From Deinococcus sedimenti (lineage in GTDB: Bacteria; Deinococcota; Deinococci; Deinococcales; Deinococcaceae): a stretch of 64,000 nt of DNA. Below the pieces are notes generated by a model. That model was not told where the DNA came from. It saw nothing but the letters and a program-made list of their open reading frames with translations, and searched no databases. Of this stretch, positions 1 through 8,102 are shown piece by piece (the first letter of the stretch is position 1; each line of letters begins with the position of its first letter). The position numbers were made by a program, and so were the translations under genes. The stretch spans positions 1 through 64,000 of the forward strand of contig NZ_BMQN01000009.1 of assembly GCF_014648135.1 (NCBI RefSeq). Reading direction: 5' to 3'.

Positions 1-120
1 TCTGTTTCGTGAGTCTGGAGCACACCGGGGGGCGTGCCGCTCACCCGACCCTGTCGGATCGGCCTTTGCTTCTCAAGCATCTTCCGTTGTCATGCTTCGC
101 GGAACTTGGAGGTTCCGGTG
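1..120. repeat. Probable truncated, divergent copy of the 155-bp hairpin repeat
   Basis: The segment starts with TCTGTTTCGT, which matches the GTTTCG block found 17 bases into both full copies (34769-34923 and 51586-51740). Later it carries GTCATGCTTCGCGG, resembling GTCACATGCGCGCGG of the 34.8-kb copy, followed by a hairpin with arms GGAAC and GTTCC (about 100-116), where the full copies also have a variable-stem hairpin. Similarity between these blocks is weak, so membership is an inference. Confidence 0.4.
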
Positions 121-157
121 CGCTTTCCCGGAGCGAACTCCGTTCAGCGACTTATGA

Positions 158-186
158 AGTGTACCGATTCTTTTCAAATCTGTCAA
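158..186 (-). promoter_or_regulatory. Strong sigma70-type promoter reading out of the window to the left
   Basis: On the minus strand there is TTGACA (186-181), a 17-base spacer and TACACT (163-158). This is a near-consensus vegetative promoter with exact spacing. No reading frame follows it inside the window, so it should drive a gene or RNA lying left of base 1, with a transcript starting near base 151. The first bases of that transcript would fold CGGAG-TTCG-CTCCG (142-129), a UUCG tetraloop hairpin. Confidence 0.65.
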
Positions 187-405
187 CCATCTGCTCATTC
201 AACTTGAGCTTCGGTGACTCAGGTACGGGTCCGCTCCTCCGTTCTGCAACGTCGGCCTTCCCCTTCCCTGGATACACCTGCCACCCGCAGTTCACGTCCC
301 AGGGGACGCTAACCGCCAGCAAGGCAGGCCTCAGACCTTATCCCTTCCCTGACAGGCTGTCAAGGGCTGGCGCGAGACTTTACAGGATGGCATCCGAAAC
401 ATGCG

Positions 406-434
406 AGCGGGAGGAGCACCCGGCCCCTCCCGCT
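406..434 (-). terminator. Terminator-like hairpin of the nirBD-hemD operon
   Basis: AGCGGGAGG (406-414) and CCTCCCGCT (426-434) form a perfect 9-bp stem with an 11-base loop, 15 bases past the hemD stop codon. No long T run follows, which is usual for the other hairpins in this window. Confidence 0.65.
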
Positions 435-448
435 TCCAGTAGGACTTC

Positions 449-1282
449 TTATCCAGCCCGGCCCAGTCGACCCGCGATAATGCCCGGCGCGTGCTCGGCG
501 GCCATGCGGACCAGGATGCCCATCTTGTGCGGGTTGGCTTCCAGGTCGATTCTCAGGCCCAGGTCGGCGGCGGCCTCGCTGCACGCCGGGCCGATGCTGA
601 CGACGACCAGGCGGTTCAGGCCCGCGCGGGCTTCTTCCAGCAGGCCGAGTTTCTCGGCGTACTTCAGGAAGTGCAGGATCTGCGTGCCGCTGGACAGCAG
701 CAGGATGTCCGGCCCGCCCAGGACCACGTCGCGCACGGCCTTCGCCAGCAGGGTGGGGTCCTGCGGGAAGGCGCAGCGGTACACCGGGACGCTGGTCACG
801 CGGATCCCGGCGTAGCCGAGTTCGCGCAGCATCGCGCCGGGGATCGCCTCGCCGTACTCGAGGATCACGGCGTGCTGCCCGCGCGTGAGGGTCGCCATGA
901 GGTGCTCGGTGACCTCGTGCCAGGTGCTGGGTTTGGGCACCTGCACGCTGCTCAGGCCGAAGGTCTTCAGCGCCTGGGCGGGCTTGTTGCCGCGCGACAC
1001 GAACGGCACGCCCTGCAGGGTTTCGAGGTGACGGGGGTCACGGGCGGCGAGTTCCTTGAGGAACATGCGGGTGCCGACGCCGGTCAGGCACGCGACGGCG
1101 TGGATGTCCCCGGCCAGCAGGTCGCGTTCGAACTGCGCGAGGGGGCCGGTCAGGTCGAGTTTCATCTCGCGCATGCTCGGCGCGACGTGGGGCACGCCGC
1201 CGTACTTGCGAATCAGGGTTTCCATCTCCTCGCTGCGGCGGGATTCCAGACTCAGGACATTCAGGCCAGCGAACCAGTCCAT
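449..1282 (-). CDS. hemD: Uroporphyrinogen-III synthase family protein
   Basis: The 277-residue product matches the HemD family, which cyclises hydroxymethylbilane to uroporphyrinogen III, the branch point to siroheme, haem and cobalamin. Family-typical segments are LTGVGTRMFLKEL near residue 65 and the C-terminal FLKYAEKLGL followed by SIGPACSEAA. The ATG is preceded by AAGGAGGTGA, an almost perfect ribosome-binding site lying inside the end of nirD, so the two genes overlap by 22 bases and are co-translated. Being the last gene after nirB and nirD fits a role in supplying the siroheme of NirB. A second, housekeeping hemD may exist elsewhere, which I cannot see. Confidence 0.85.
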   Translation of the reverse strand: MDWFAGLNVLSLESRRSEEMETLIRKYGGVPHVAPSMREMKLDLTGPLAQFERDLLAGDIHAVACLTGVGTRMFLKELAARDPRHLETLQGVPFVSRGNKPAQALKTFGLSSVQVPKPSTWHEVTEHLMATLTRGQHAVILEYGEAIPGAMLRELGYAGIRVTSVPVYRCAFPQDPTLLAKAVRDVVLGGPDILLLSSGTQILHFLKYAEKLGLLEEARAGLNRLVVVSIGPACSEAAADLGLRIDLEANPHKMGILVRMAAEHAPGIIAGRLGRAG

Positions 1283-1629
1283 ACGTCACCTCCTTCGGTG
1301 CGCGTGGCGTACACGGGGACGCTCACGCTGGGGTCGTCGAGGCTCAGGCCGCTTTCGAGGTCGAAGGCGTGCTTGAGGAGGGGTGAGGCGACCTTCACGC
1401 GCGTCTCACCGCTTACGGTGTAGCTGCCGGTCAGGCCGCGCGACAGGACGTTCGCGCCGGTGTACGGGTCGCGGTTGCCGGTGGCGTAGACGCGCCCGCC
1501 GACGCGGAACACCGCGACCTGCTGACCTTGAATCAGGGCGCACACGCCGGTGCCGGGCAGGATGTCCTCCAGGGCGCACACGCGCGTCCAGGGAATCGGG
1601 GGGTGGGTGGTGGGGGCGGTGAGGGTCAT
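1261..1629 (-). CDS. nirD: Nitrite reductase [NAD(P)H] small subunit
   Basis: The 122-residue protein resembles NirD, the Rieske-fold small subunit that pairs with NirB in cytoplasmic NAD(P)H-dependent reduction of nitrite to ammonium. It contains ALIQGQQVAVFRVGGRVYATGNRDPYTGAN-like strands in which the Cys/His iron-sulfur ligands of true Rieske proteins are absent (there is one Cys, near residue 18), as is normal for NirD. The ATG has AAGGAGA about 8 bases upstream. It lies 89 bases after nirB and overlaps hemD by 22 bases, so the three genes form one operon. In place of function alternatives, only the exact start is slightly uncertain. Confidence 0.87.
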   Translation of the reverse strand: MTLTAPTTHPPIPWTRVCALEDILPGTGVCALIQGQQVAVFRVGGRVYATGNRDPYTGANVLSRGLTGSYTVSGETRVKVASPLLKHAFDLESGLSLDDPSVSVPVYATRTEGGDVWTGSLA

Positions 1630-1718
1630 GGCGCGTCTCCTTGCGGGGGCTGCGGGGTTCAGGGTGCGGGGCGGAGTTCAGTGGCGTGTCAGGTCACGGG
1701 TTGCGCGGGGGCCGGGGG

Positions 1719-4256
1719 TCAGTCGCCGCCGAGCATCGGCAGGGGGTAGAGGTGCGGCGCGTCGGCCGGGCGGATCTGGCCGCGTTCGTCGACCCACTGC
1801 ACGCCCTCGTCGCGGGCGTCGCTGTTCACGAAGGTGCGGAAGCGGGCGCGGATCGCGGGGTCATTCACGGCGGCCGCCCACTCGTCCCGGTAGGTGCCGA
1901 CGTGCCGGGCCATCTCGGCGTCCAGGTCGGCGCAGATTCCCAGGCGGTCGTCGATGATCACGCTCCGCAGGTAGTCCAGGCCACCCTCCAGGTTCTCCAG
2001 CCAGGTGCTGGTGCGCTGCAGGCGGTCGGCGGTGCGGACGTAGAACATCAGGTAGCGGTCGAGCAGGGTGATGACCTCGTCCTCGCTGAGGTCGCTGGCA
2101 AGCAGCACCGCGTGTTTGGGCGTCACGCCGCCGTTCCCGCCGACGTACACGTTCCAGCCCTTCTCGGTGGCGATGATCCCGAAGTCCTTACTGCGGGCCT
2201 CGGCGCACTCGCGGGTGCAGCCGGACACGCCGCTCTTGAGTTTGTGGGGGCTGCGCAGGCCGCGGTAGCGCAGTTCCAGGCGCACGGCGAGGCTGGTGGA
2301 GTCCTGCACGCCGTAGCGGCACCACGTGCTCCCCACGCAGCTCTTGACGGTGCGCAGGCTCTTGCCGTACGCGTGGCCGCTCTCGAACCCGGCGGCGATC
2401 AGTTCCTCCCAGATGGCCGGGAGGTCGTCGCGGTGCGCGCCGAGCAGGTCGATGCGCTGCCCGCCGGTGATCTTGCAGTACAGCCCGTAGCGTTTGGCGA
2501 CCGCGCCGATGGCGATCAGGCCCTCGGCGGTGATCTCGCCGCCGGGCACGCGCGGCATGACGGAGTACGTGCCGTTCTTCTGGATGTTCGCCAGGAACGC
2601 GTCGTTCGTGTCCTGCAGCGGCGCGTGCTGCGGCGCGACGACCAGTTCGTTGTGCAGGCTGGCCAGGATGCTGCCCACGGCGGGTTTGCAGATCTCGCAG
2701 CCCAGCCCCGAGCCGTGCGCGGCGAGCACCTCGTCCCAGGTGACGTGCCCCCGGACGCGGATCAGGTCGAACAGTTCCTGCCGGGAGTACGGGTAGTGCT
2801 CGCACAGGTGGTTCGTGACCGTCTCGCCCAGGCGGCGCAGTTCGGTCTGCAGCAGCCCGTGCAGGCTGGGCACGCACCCGCCGCAGCCGGTGCCCGCGCC
2901 GGTGCACTTCTTCAGGCTGGCGACGTCCCGCGCGCCCTCACCTATCGCGGCGCACAGGGCGCTCTGGCGGACGTTCTCGCAGGAGCACAGCAGCGCGTCG
3001 GAGGACGTCGTCACCGCGCCGCCGGGCAGCGGGGGCACGATCAGCGTCTCGGGCGGGACGCTCAGGGGCGTGCCCGTCATGGTCAGGTCGAGCAGGTCCG
3101 CGTATCGGGCGGTGTCGCCCACCAGCAGGCCGCCCAGCACCCGCCCGTCCTCGGACACGACGACTTTGCTGTACGTGCCGCGCACGTTGTCGCTCAGGGA
3201 CACGCTGCGCGCGCCGGGCGTCACCCCCCTGGCGTCGCCGAAGGACCCGACCTCCACCCCCAGCAGCTTCAGCTTGGTGCTGAGGTCCGCGCCGCGGAAG
3301 TGCGCGGGCGAGGCGTCCAGCACGCCCAGGTCCCGCAGGACGTTCACGGCCGTCACCTTCGCCATCTGGTAGCCGGGCGCGACCAGACCGTACACGCGGC
3401 CGTCGTGCAGGGCGCACTCGCCGACCGCGTACGTGTGGGGGTCGCTGGTGCGGCACGCGTCGTCGATCAGGATGCCGCCGCGCTCGCCGACGCTCAGCCC
3501 GGCGGCGCGGGCCAGATCGTCGCGGGGGCGGATTCCCGCGCTGAACACCACGAGGTCCGCGTCCAGGCGACTGCCACCTTCGAAGTCCAGGCCGGTCACG
3601 CGCCCCTGTGCGTCCACGCTGACCTGCCGCGTGTTCCTGCCCAGGTGCACGCCGATGCCCATGGCCTCGATGGTGCGGCGCAGCGCCGAGCCGCCCTCGG
3701 CGTCGAGCTGGGCGGGCATCAGGTGCGGCGCGAACTCCACGACGTGCGTCGTGAGGCCCAGCTTGCGCAGCGCCCCGGCAGCCTCCAGGCCCAGCAGCCC
3801 GCCGCCGATCACGGCGCCGCTGCGCGCCCCACGGGCGGCCTCGCGGATGGCGTCCAAGTCGTCCAGCGTGCGGTACACGAAGCACCCGCGGGCGTCCTTG
3901 CCGGGGAAGGGCGGCACGAAGGGGAAGGAGCCGGTGGCGAACACCAGCGCGTCGTACGCGAGGGTCCGCCCGGCGACCTGCACGGTCTTTGCGCTCAGGT
4001 TCACGGCGTCGGCGCGGCCCGTCACGACGCTCACGCCCGAGTCGCGGTACCCGGCGTCGGTGGCCAGGGACAGGTCGGGGCGGGGGTCGTCGAAGTGGCT
4101 CGACAGGTGCACGCGGTCATACGCGAGGCGGCTTTCCTCGCTGATCACGGTCAGGTGCAGGGCGTCGGGGGCGGCGTGCTGGCGCAGCTGTTCGGTCAGG
4201 CGGTGGCCGACCATGCCGTTGCCGACGATCACGAGGTGGGGGGTGGGGGTGGACAC
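1719..4256 (-). CDS. nirB: Nitrite reductase [NAD(P)H] large subunit
   Basis: The 845-residue product has the full NirB layout: an N-terminal FAD/NAD(P)H pyridine nucleotide-disulfide oxidoreductase region (residues 7-310), a BFD-like [2Fe-2S] domain with C424, C426, C458 and C461, and C-terminal sulfite/nitrite reductase repeats with the siroheme-[4Fe-4S] ligands C640-x5-C646 and C680-x3-C684. It reduces nitrite to ammonium in the cytoplasm. I chose the GTG at 4256 because GGAGG lies 8 bases upstream and the next residues lead straight into the Rossmann motif VIVGNGMVG; the frame stays open to 4442 but the extra N-terminus is unlike the family. It heads the nirB-nirD-hemD operon and is divergent from nasA. 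Confidence 0.95.
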   Translation of the reverse strand: MSTPTPHLVIVGNGMVGHRLTEQLRQHAAPDALHLTVISEESRLAYDRVHLSSHFDDPRPDLSLATDAGYRDSGVSVVTGRADAVNLSAKTVQVAGRTLAYDALVFATGSFPFVPPFPGKDARGCFVYRTLDDLDAIREAARGARSGAVIGGGLLGLEAAGALRKLGLTTHVVEFAPHLMPAQLDAEGGSALRRTIEAMGIGVHLGRNTRQVSVDAQGRVTGLDFEGGSRLDADLVVFSAGIRPRDDLARAAGLSVGERGGILIDDACRTSDPHTYAVGECALHDGRVYGLVAPGYQMAKVTAVNVLRDLGVLDASPAHFRGADLSTKLKLLGVEVGSFGDARGVTPGARSVSLSDNVRGTYSKVVVSEDGRVLGGLLVGDTARYADLLDLTMTGTPLSVPPETLIVPPLPGGAVTTSSDALLCSCENVRQSALCAAIGEGARDVASLKKCTGAGTGCGGCVPSLHGLLQTELRRLGETVTNHLCEHYPYSRQELFDLIRVRGHVTWDEVLAAHGSGLGCEICKPAVGSILASLHNELVVAPQHAPLQDTNDAFLANIQKNGTYSVMPRVPGGEITAEGLIAIGAVAKRYGLYCKITGGQRIDLLGAHRDDLPAIWEELIAAGFESGHAYGKSLRTVKSCVGSTWCRYGVQDSTSLAVRLELRYRGLRSPHKLKSGVSGCTRECAEARSKDFGIIATEKGWNVYVGGNGGVTPKHAVLLASDLSEDEVITLLDRYLMFYVRTADRLQRTSTWLENLEGGLDYLRSVIIDDRLGICADLDAEMARHVGTYRDEWAAAVNDPAIRARFRTFVNSDARDEGVQWVDERGQIRPADAPHLYPLPMLGGD

Positions 4257-4486
4257 GGTGAAGCCTCCGTCAGGGACTGGGCAGCCGCCGGGATGGGGCG
4301 GGTGGGGCTGCTGCGCCACAGTTAACGGGGCTTTCTGCGCTTTGTCAAGAAAAATTGAAACGCATGCGCGGATTCGCCCAGACAAATCGCATAAATCGGA
4401 GATAATTTGCAGATTGTCCAGAAAAATCTGATTGGTCTGCAAAAATTGGCCTTGACTTCCCGCGCCGCGACCGCCACCCTGGCCGC
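4257..4486. promoter_or_regulatory. Divergent nirB/nasA control region
   Basis: This 230-base, unusually AT-rich stretch separates the two nitrate operons. For nirB (minus strand) I see TTGACA (4348-4343), 17 bases, TTAACT (4325-4320), giving a leader of roughly 57 bases with an RBS. For nasA (plus strand) I see TTGACT (4452-4457), 17 bases, CACCCT (4475-4480), six bases, then the ATG: leaderless geometry with a poor -10 box, as expected for an activator-dependent promoter. A perfect inverted repeat CAGATT-N9-AATCTG (4410-4430) is centred about 67 bases before the nasA start, a typical class I activator position. TTGTCAAGAAAAAT (4342-4355) recurs with one change at 4414-4427. Confidence 0.6.
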
Positions 4487-6586
4487 ATGAGTCAGGCGAC
4501 CCTGCACGCCCCCACCGTCCGGACCACCTGTCCCTACTGCGCCGTGCAGTGCACCTTCGACCTGCACCTGGAACGCGGCCTGCCCGTCAAGGTCACGCCC
4601 ACCAAGGACTGTCCGGTCGCGCACGGCACCGTCTGCAAGAAGGGACTCGCCGCGCTGAACGACCTGCGCCACCCCGAGCGCCTCACCACGCCGCTGCTGC
4701 GCAAAGGCGGCGAACTCACCCCGGTCGGCTGGGACGAGGCCCTCGCGTACGTCCGGGACGCCCTGGGCAACCTGCCCCCCGAACGGATCGGCGTGTTCGG
4801 CAGCGGCAGCCTCACCAACGAGAAGACGTACCTGCTCGGCAAGTTCGCCCGCGTCGCCCTGCGCACCCCCCACATCGACTACAACGGCCGCTACTGCATG
4901 GCGAGTGCCAGCACCGCCCTGAACCGCACCGTCGGCTACGACCGCGGGCTGGGCTTCCCGGCGGACGACCTGATCCGCAGCGACCTGCTCCTGCTGGTCG
5001 GGGCCAACGTCGCCGAGACCCTCCCGCCCCTGATGCAGTACCTCAAGGGCATCAAGGACCGCGGCGGGACCATCTACGCCATCGACCCGCGCGCCACCAC
5101 GACCAGCAAGGTCGCCGGGCGGCACCTCGCGCCGCGCCCCGGCACGGACGGCATCCTCGCCCTGGGCCTGCTGCACCTCATGAAACAGTGGGGCCGCATC
5201 CGCCCCACCGCGCCCGCGCACGGCATGGCGCAGGTGCTCGCGCACGCCGACGACTACCACCCCGCCCGCGTCGCGCACGACTGCGGCCTGACCGAGGAAG
5301 ACATCTTCACGCTGGGCCGCGCCTACGCCGAGGCCCGCACCCCACTGATCCTCACCGGACGCGGCCCCGAACAGCACACCCAGGGCACCGACACCGTCCA
5401 GGCCTGGCTGAACCTCGCCTTCCTGACCGGGCACTTCGGGAAGGTCGGCGGCGGTTACGCTCCCCTGACCGGGCAGGGCAATGGCCAGGGCGGCCGCGAA
5501 CACGGGCAGAAGAACGACCAGCTGCCCGGCGCGCGCAGCCTGCGCGACCCCCGCCACCGCGCCGAGATCGCCGCCCTGTGGGACGTGCCCGCTGAGGCGC
5601 TGCCGCAGCCCGGCCACAGCGCCCAGGAACTCCTGAACGCCTGCGGCAACCCCGCCGAGGGCGGCCTGGACGCCCTGATCGTCATCGGCAGCAACCCGGT
5701 CGTCAGCGCCGCCGGCGCCGGACAGGTCACGCAGAACTTGAAGGCATTGAAGCACCTGATCGTGATCGACTTCCTGCCCAGCGAAACCGCGCAGCTCGCC
5801 ACGCTGGTCCTGCCGGGCAGCATGTGGTGCGAGGAGGACGGCACCACCACCAATCTCGAGGGCCGCGTGCAGCGCCGGCGCCGCGCCGTCACGCCCCCCG
5901 GCGCCGCCCGCGAGGACTGGCGCATCCTGTGCGACCTTGCCGCCGCGCTGGGCCGCCCCCACGGCTTCGAGTACCCCGACTTCCGCGCGCTGCAGGACGA
6001 ATTCTTCCGCGCCACGCGCGGCGGCAAGGCCGACTACAGCGGCCTGAGCGCCGACCGCCTCGACCGCGCGACCGCCCAGTGGCCCGTCAAGAGCGCCACC
6101 GGTCCCGACACCCCGTACGCCTACGCCCCACCGTTCTTCACGCCCGACGGGCTGGCCACCCTGCACGTCCCGCAGCTGCGCGCCCCCACCCTGGCCCCGC
6201 GCGCGCTGCACCTCACCACCGGCCGCCTGGGCAACCAGTACCAGAGCGGCACCCAGACCCGCCGCAACCCCGCCCTGAAAGCCGAGCAGACCGTGCAGAT
6301 CCACCCTGACACCGCCCGCGAGCACGGCCTGGGCGCCGGGGACCTAGTCACGCTGCGCACCGCGCACGGGCAGGCCACCGCGCCCGTCGCCCTCACGCCC
6401 GGCCTGAGGCGCGACACGGTGTTCATCTCGTTCCACTGGCCCGAGAGCGCCAACCTCCTGACCGACCCGCACGCCCTGGACCCGCACTCGCGGATGCCCG
6501 GCTTCAAGGCCACGCCCGTCACGCTGCACCCCGCGCACCTGAGCCTGCCGCTGCCCACCCGCCCGACCCTCAGCCCGGTGTCCTGA
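4487..6586 (+). CDS. nasA: Assimilatory nitrate reductase catalytic subunit (molybdopterin enzyme)
   Basis: The 699-residue protein belongs to the molybdopterin oxidoreductase family (NasA/NarB type) and should reduce nitrate to nitrite in the cytoplasm using bis-MGD. The N-terminal [4Fe-4S] ligands are C15-x2-C18-x3-C22 and C50. The segment YNGRYCMASAS holds the likely molybdenum-ligating Cys, and the C-terminal region (from about residue 570) is a molydopterin dinucleotide-binding domain. The length is near that of cyanobacterial NarB and it lacks the C-terminal FAD/[2Fe-2S] additions of some NasA proteins. No twin-arginine signal is present, so it is not a periplasmic Nap. The ATG sits six bases after a -10-like box with no Shine-Dalgarno, suggesting a leaderless start. 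narK follows 157 bases downstream. Confidence 0.92.
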   Translation: MSQATLHAPTVRTTCPYCAVQCTFDLHLERGLPVKVTPTKDCPVAHGTVCKKGLAALNDLRHPERLTTPLLRKGGELTPVGWDEALAYVRDALGNLPPERIGVFGSGSLTNEKTYLLGKFARVALRTPHIDYNGRYCMASASTALNRTVGYDRGLGFPADDLIRSDLLLLVGANVAETLPPLMQYLKGIKDRGGTIYAIDPRATTTSKVAGRHLAPRPGTDGILALGLLHLMKQWGRIRPTAPAHGMAQVLAHADDYHPARVAHDCGLTEEDIFTLGRAYAEARTPLILTGRGPEQHTQGTDTVQAWLNLAFLTGHFGKVGGGYAPLTGQGNGQGGREHGQKNDQLPGARSLRDPRHRAEIAALWDVPAEALPQPGHSAQELLNACGNPAEGGLDALIVIGSNPVVSAAGAGQVTQNLKALKHLIVIDFLPSETAQLATLVLPGSMWCEEDGTTTNLEGRVQRRRRAVTPPGAAREDWRILCDLAAALGRPHGFEYPDFRALQDEFFRATRGGKADYSGLSADRLDRATAQWPVKSATGPDTPYAYAPPFFTPDGLATLHVPQLRAPTLAPRALHLTTGRLGNQYQSGTQTRRNPALKAEQTVQIHPDTAREHGLGAGDLVTLRTAHGQATAPVALTPGLRRDTVFISFHWPESANLLTDPHALDPHSRMPGFKATPVTLHPAHLSLPLPTRPTLSPVS

Positions 6587-6610
6587 CCCCACCCACCAGA
6601 GGAGCCCGCC

Positions 6611-6631
6611 ATGCCCCCACCCGACCCCTGA
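6611..6631 (+). CDS. Possible six-codon proline-rich leader peptide before narK
   Basis: A tiny frame, MPPPDP and stop, has AGAGGAG six bases before its ATG, a better ribosome-binding site than many real genes here. It lies in the 157-base gap between nasA and narK. Consecutive prolines slow ribosomes and depend on EF-P, so a regulatory leader peptide is possible. Given the C-rich composition of the gap it may be chance; no attenuator pairing was established. Confidence 0.25.
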   Translation: MPPPDP

Positions 6632-6743
6632 GCCCACCCCAGGTCCCCCGCACCCACCGTCCCATCCGGCCCCCCAGACCCGCGCTCCGCGCCGGTCCAC
6701 GCCCGCCTATTGCCTGCCCCCCACTGCCCACAGGAGGCCCCGC

Positions 6744-7967
6744 ATGACCACGACCCCCGCCGCTCCGCCCCTGACCGCCGACGCCCGCCGGGTCGTCACC
6801 GCCGCCACCCTCGGCTTCACGCTGATGTTCGCCGTGTGGGTCATGTTCGCCATCGTCGGACTGCCCATCCGCAAACAGCTGGGCTTGACCGACGCGCAGT
6901 TCACGCTGCTGACCGCCATTCCCGTCCTGACCGGCTCGCTGCTGCGCCTCCCGGCGGGCATCTGGGCCGACCGCTACGGCGGGAAGACCGTGTTCCTGAT
7001 CAACACCGTCGTGACCGCCCTGTTCGCCCTGGCCCTCGCCTGGGCGGACGGGTACACCACGCTGCTGGCCCTCGCGCTCGGCGTGGGCCTCGCGGGCGTC
7101 AGCTTCGCCGTCGGGAACGCCTGGATCGCGCAGTGGGTCCCGGTCAGCCGACAGGGCCTCGCACTCGGCACCTTCGGCGCCGGGAACGCCGGGGCGAGCA
7201 TCACCAAGCTCCTCGCGCCACTGATGATCACGCTGGTCCCGGCGGGCCTGCTGATTCCCGGCGGGTGGCACTTCGTGCCCTTCGTGTTCGGCCTCGCCCT
7301 GCTGGTGTGCGCCGCGCTCACCTCCCGCCTCACGCCCGCCGACCGCGCCCAGCCGTCGGGCCGCACCCTGGGCGACTGGCTGCGCCCGCTGGCCCGCGCG
7401 CAGGTATGGCGCTTCGGACTGTACTACGTGATCTTCTTCGGCGCGTACGTCGCCTACAGCCTCTACCTGCCCAAGTACTACGTCGACCACTACGGCGTCC
7501 CGCTGGCACAGGCCGGGCTGCTGACTGCCCTGTTTATCTTCCCCGCCAGCCTGCTGCGCCCCCTGGGCGGCTACCTGTCCGACCGCTTCGGGCCGCGCGC
7601 CGTGACCGTCGCCGCGTTCGCCGTCATGCTGGCCGGGCTGCTGCCCCTGCTGCGCGACATGAGCGTCACGCCGTTCATGCTGCTGACCACCATCGTCGGC
7701 ATCGGCATGGGCGTCGGCAAGGCCAGCACCTACACCCTGGTCGCCCAGTGGAACCCCGGCCAGATGGGCGTCGTCGGCGGCCTCGTGGGCCTGCTCGGCG
7801 GCCTGGGCGGCTTCATCCTCCCGCTCGCGTTCGCGGCGCTGAAACCCAGCCTGGGCGGCCAGACCGCGTTCGTGGTGCTGTTCGCGCTGACCGCCCTGAC
7901 CACCGTGATCTTCGTGGCGAACATGGTCCGCCTGAAGGTGCTGGGCCGCCAGCCGAACTTCGCCTGA
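6744..7967 (+). CDS. narK: Nitrate/nitrite transporter, major facilitator superfamily (NarK/NNP type)
   Basis: The 407-residue protein has the twelve hydrophobic segments and the MFS loop signature GIWADRYGGKTVF between the second and third segments, repeated in weaker form as GGYLSDRFGPRA in the second half. Glycine-rich stretches such as FGAGNAGASITK and GIGMGVGKAS correspond to the nitrate signature motifs of the nitrate-nitrite porter family. It would import nitrate (and perhaps exchange nitrite) for the neighbouring reductases. AGGAGG lies 7 bases before the ATG. A perfect terminator hairpin follows at 7986-8020. I cannot tell nitrate from nitrite preference from the sequence. Confidence 0.9.
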   Translation: MTTTPAAPPLTADARRVVTAATLGFTLMFAVWVMFAIVGLPIRKQLGLTDAQFTLLTAIPVLTGSLLRLPAGIWADRYGGKTVFLINTVVTALFALALAWADGYTTLLALALGVGLAGVSFAVGNAWIAQWVPVSRQGLALGTFGAGNAGASITKLLAPLMITLVPAGLLIPGGWHFVPFVFGLALLVCAALTSRLTPADRAQPSGRTLGDWLRPLARAQVWRFGLYYVIFFGAYVAYSLYLPKYYVDHYGVPLAQAGLLTALFIFPASLLRPLGGYLSDRFGPRAVTVAAFAVMLAGLLPLLRDMSVTPFMLLTTIVGIGMGVGKASTYTLVAQWNPGQMGVVGGLVGLLGGLGGFILPLAFAALKPSLGGQTAFVVLFALTALTTVIFVANMVRLKVLGRQPNFA

Positions 7968-7985
7968 CCCGGGTCACCCACCACA

Positions 7986-8020
7986 GGAGGCGCGGAGGGG
8001 ACGGTCACCTCCGCGCCTCC
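7986..8020 (+). terminator. Terminator hairpin of the nasA-narK operon
   Basis: GGAGGCGCGGAGG (7986-7998) and CCTCCGCGCCTCC (8008-8020) make a perfect 13-bp GC-rich stem with a 9-base loop, 18 bases after the narK stop. No T run follows. Confidence 0.8.
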
Positions 8021-8063
8021 CCCATTCACAACGGTTTCCAGTTCCACCCTGGGGCCAACACCA

Positions 8064-8095
8064 CGCCCTTCAATTCCACTTCCAACCGCTGGTGT
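8064..8095 (+). repeat. Short dispersed repeat, copy 1 (pairs with 34284-34315)
   Basis: An ungapped 32-base alignment joins this site to 34284-34315: ACGCC, a variable 7-base block, TCCAC, one change, then TCCAACCGCTGGTGT identical in both. Here the end GGTGTTG (8091-8097) can also pair with CAACACC (8056-8062), making a long hairpin. Both copies lie beside a variable-stem hairpin element in an intergenic gap. Confidence 0.6.
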
Positions 8096-8102
8096 TGTCA
8101 GG

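Larger units (their letters stand above)
1..448. other. Non-coding left-edge region
   Basis: I see no convincing gene here; the long open frames crossing it lack a start signal and run antisense into hemD. From left to right it holds a probable truncated copy of the hairpin-bearing intergenic repeat (about 1-120), a strong minus-strand promoter (158-186), roughly 200 bases with no recognisable content (187-400), and the terminator hairpin of the hemD operon (406-434). Confidence 0.6.

Noticed and set aside
9..815. Open frame of 268 codons at the left edge
   Set aside because: It runs over a repeat fragment, a minus-strand promoter and a terminator, and ends antisense in hemD; the translation has no recognisable features.
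1641..4325. Open frame of 894 codons on the plus strand
   Set aside because: It mirrors nirB, has low-complexity composition and no RBS or family match.
4342..4427. Direct repeat TTGTC(A/C)AGAAAAAT as an operator pair
   Set aside because: The first copy overlaps the nirB -35 box (TGTCAA in plus-strand reading), which explains half of the match, so I did not treat it as independent evidence for a regulator.
4322..6325. Open frame of 667 codons on the minus strand
   Set aside because: It is antisense to nasA and begins inside it; composition is Gly/Val/Gln/Ala-rich without motifs.
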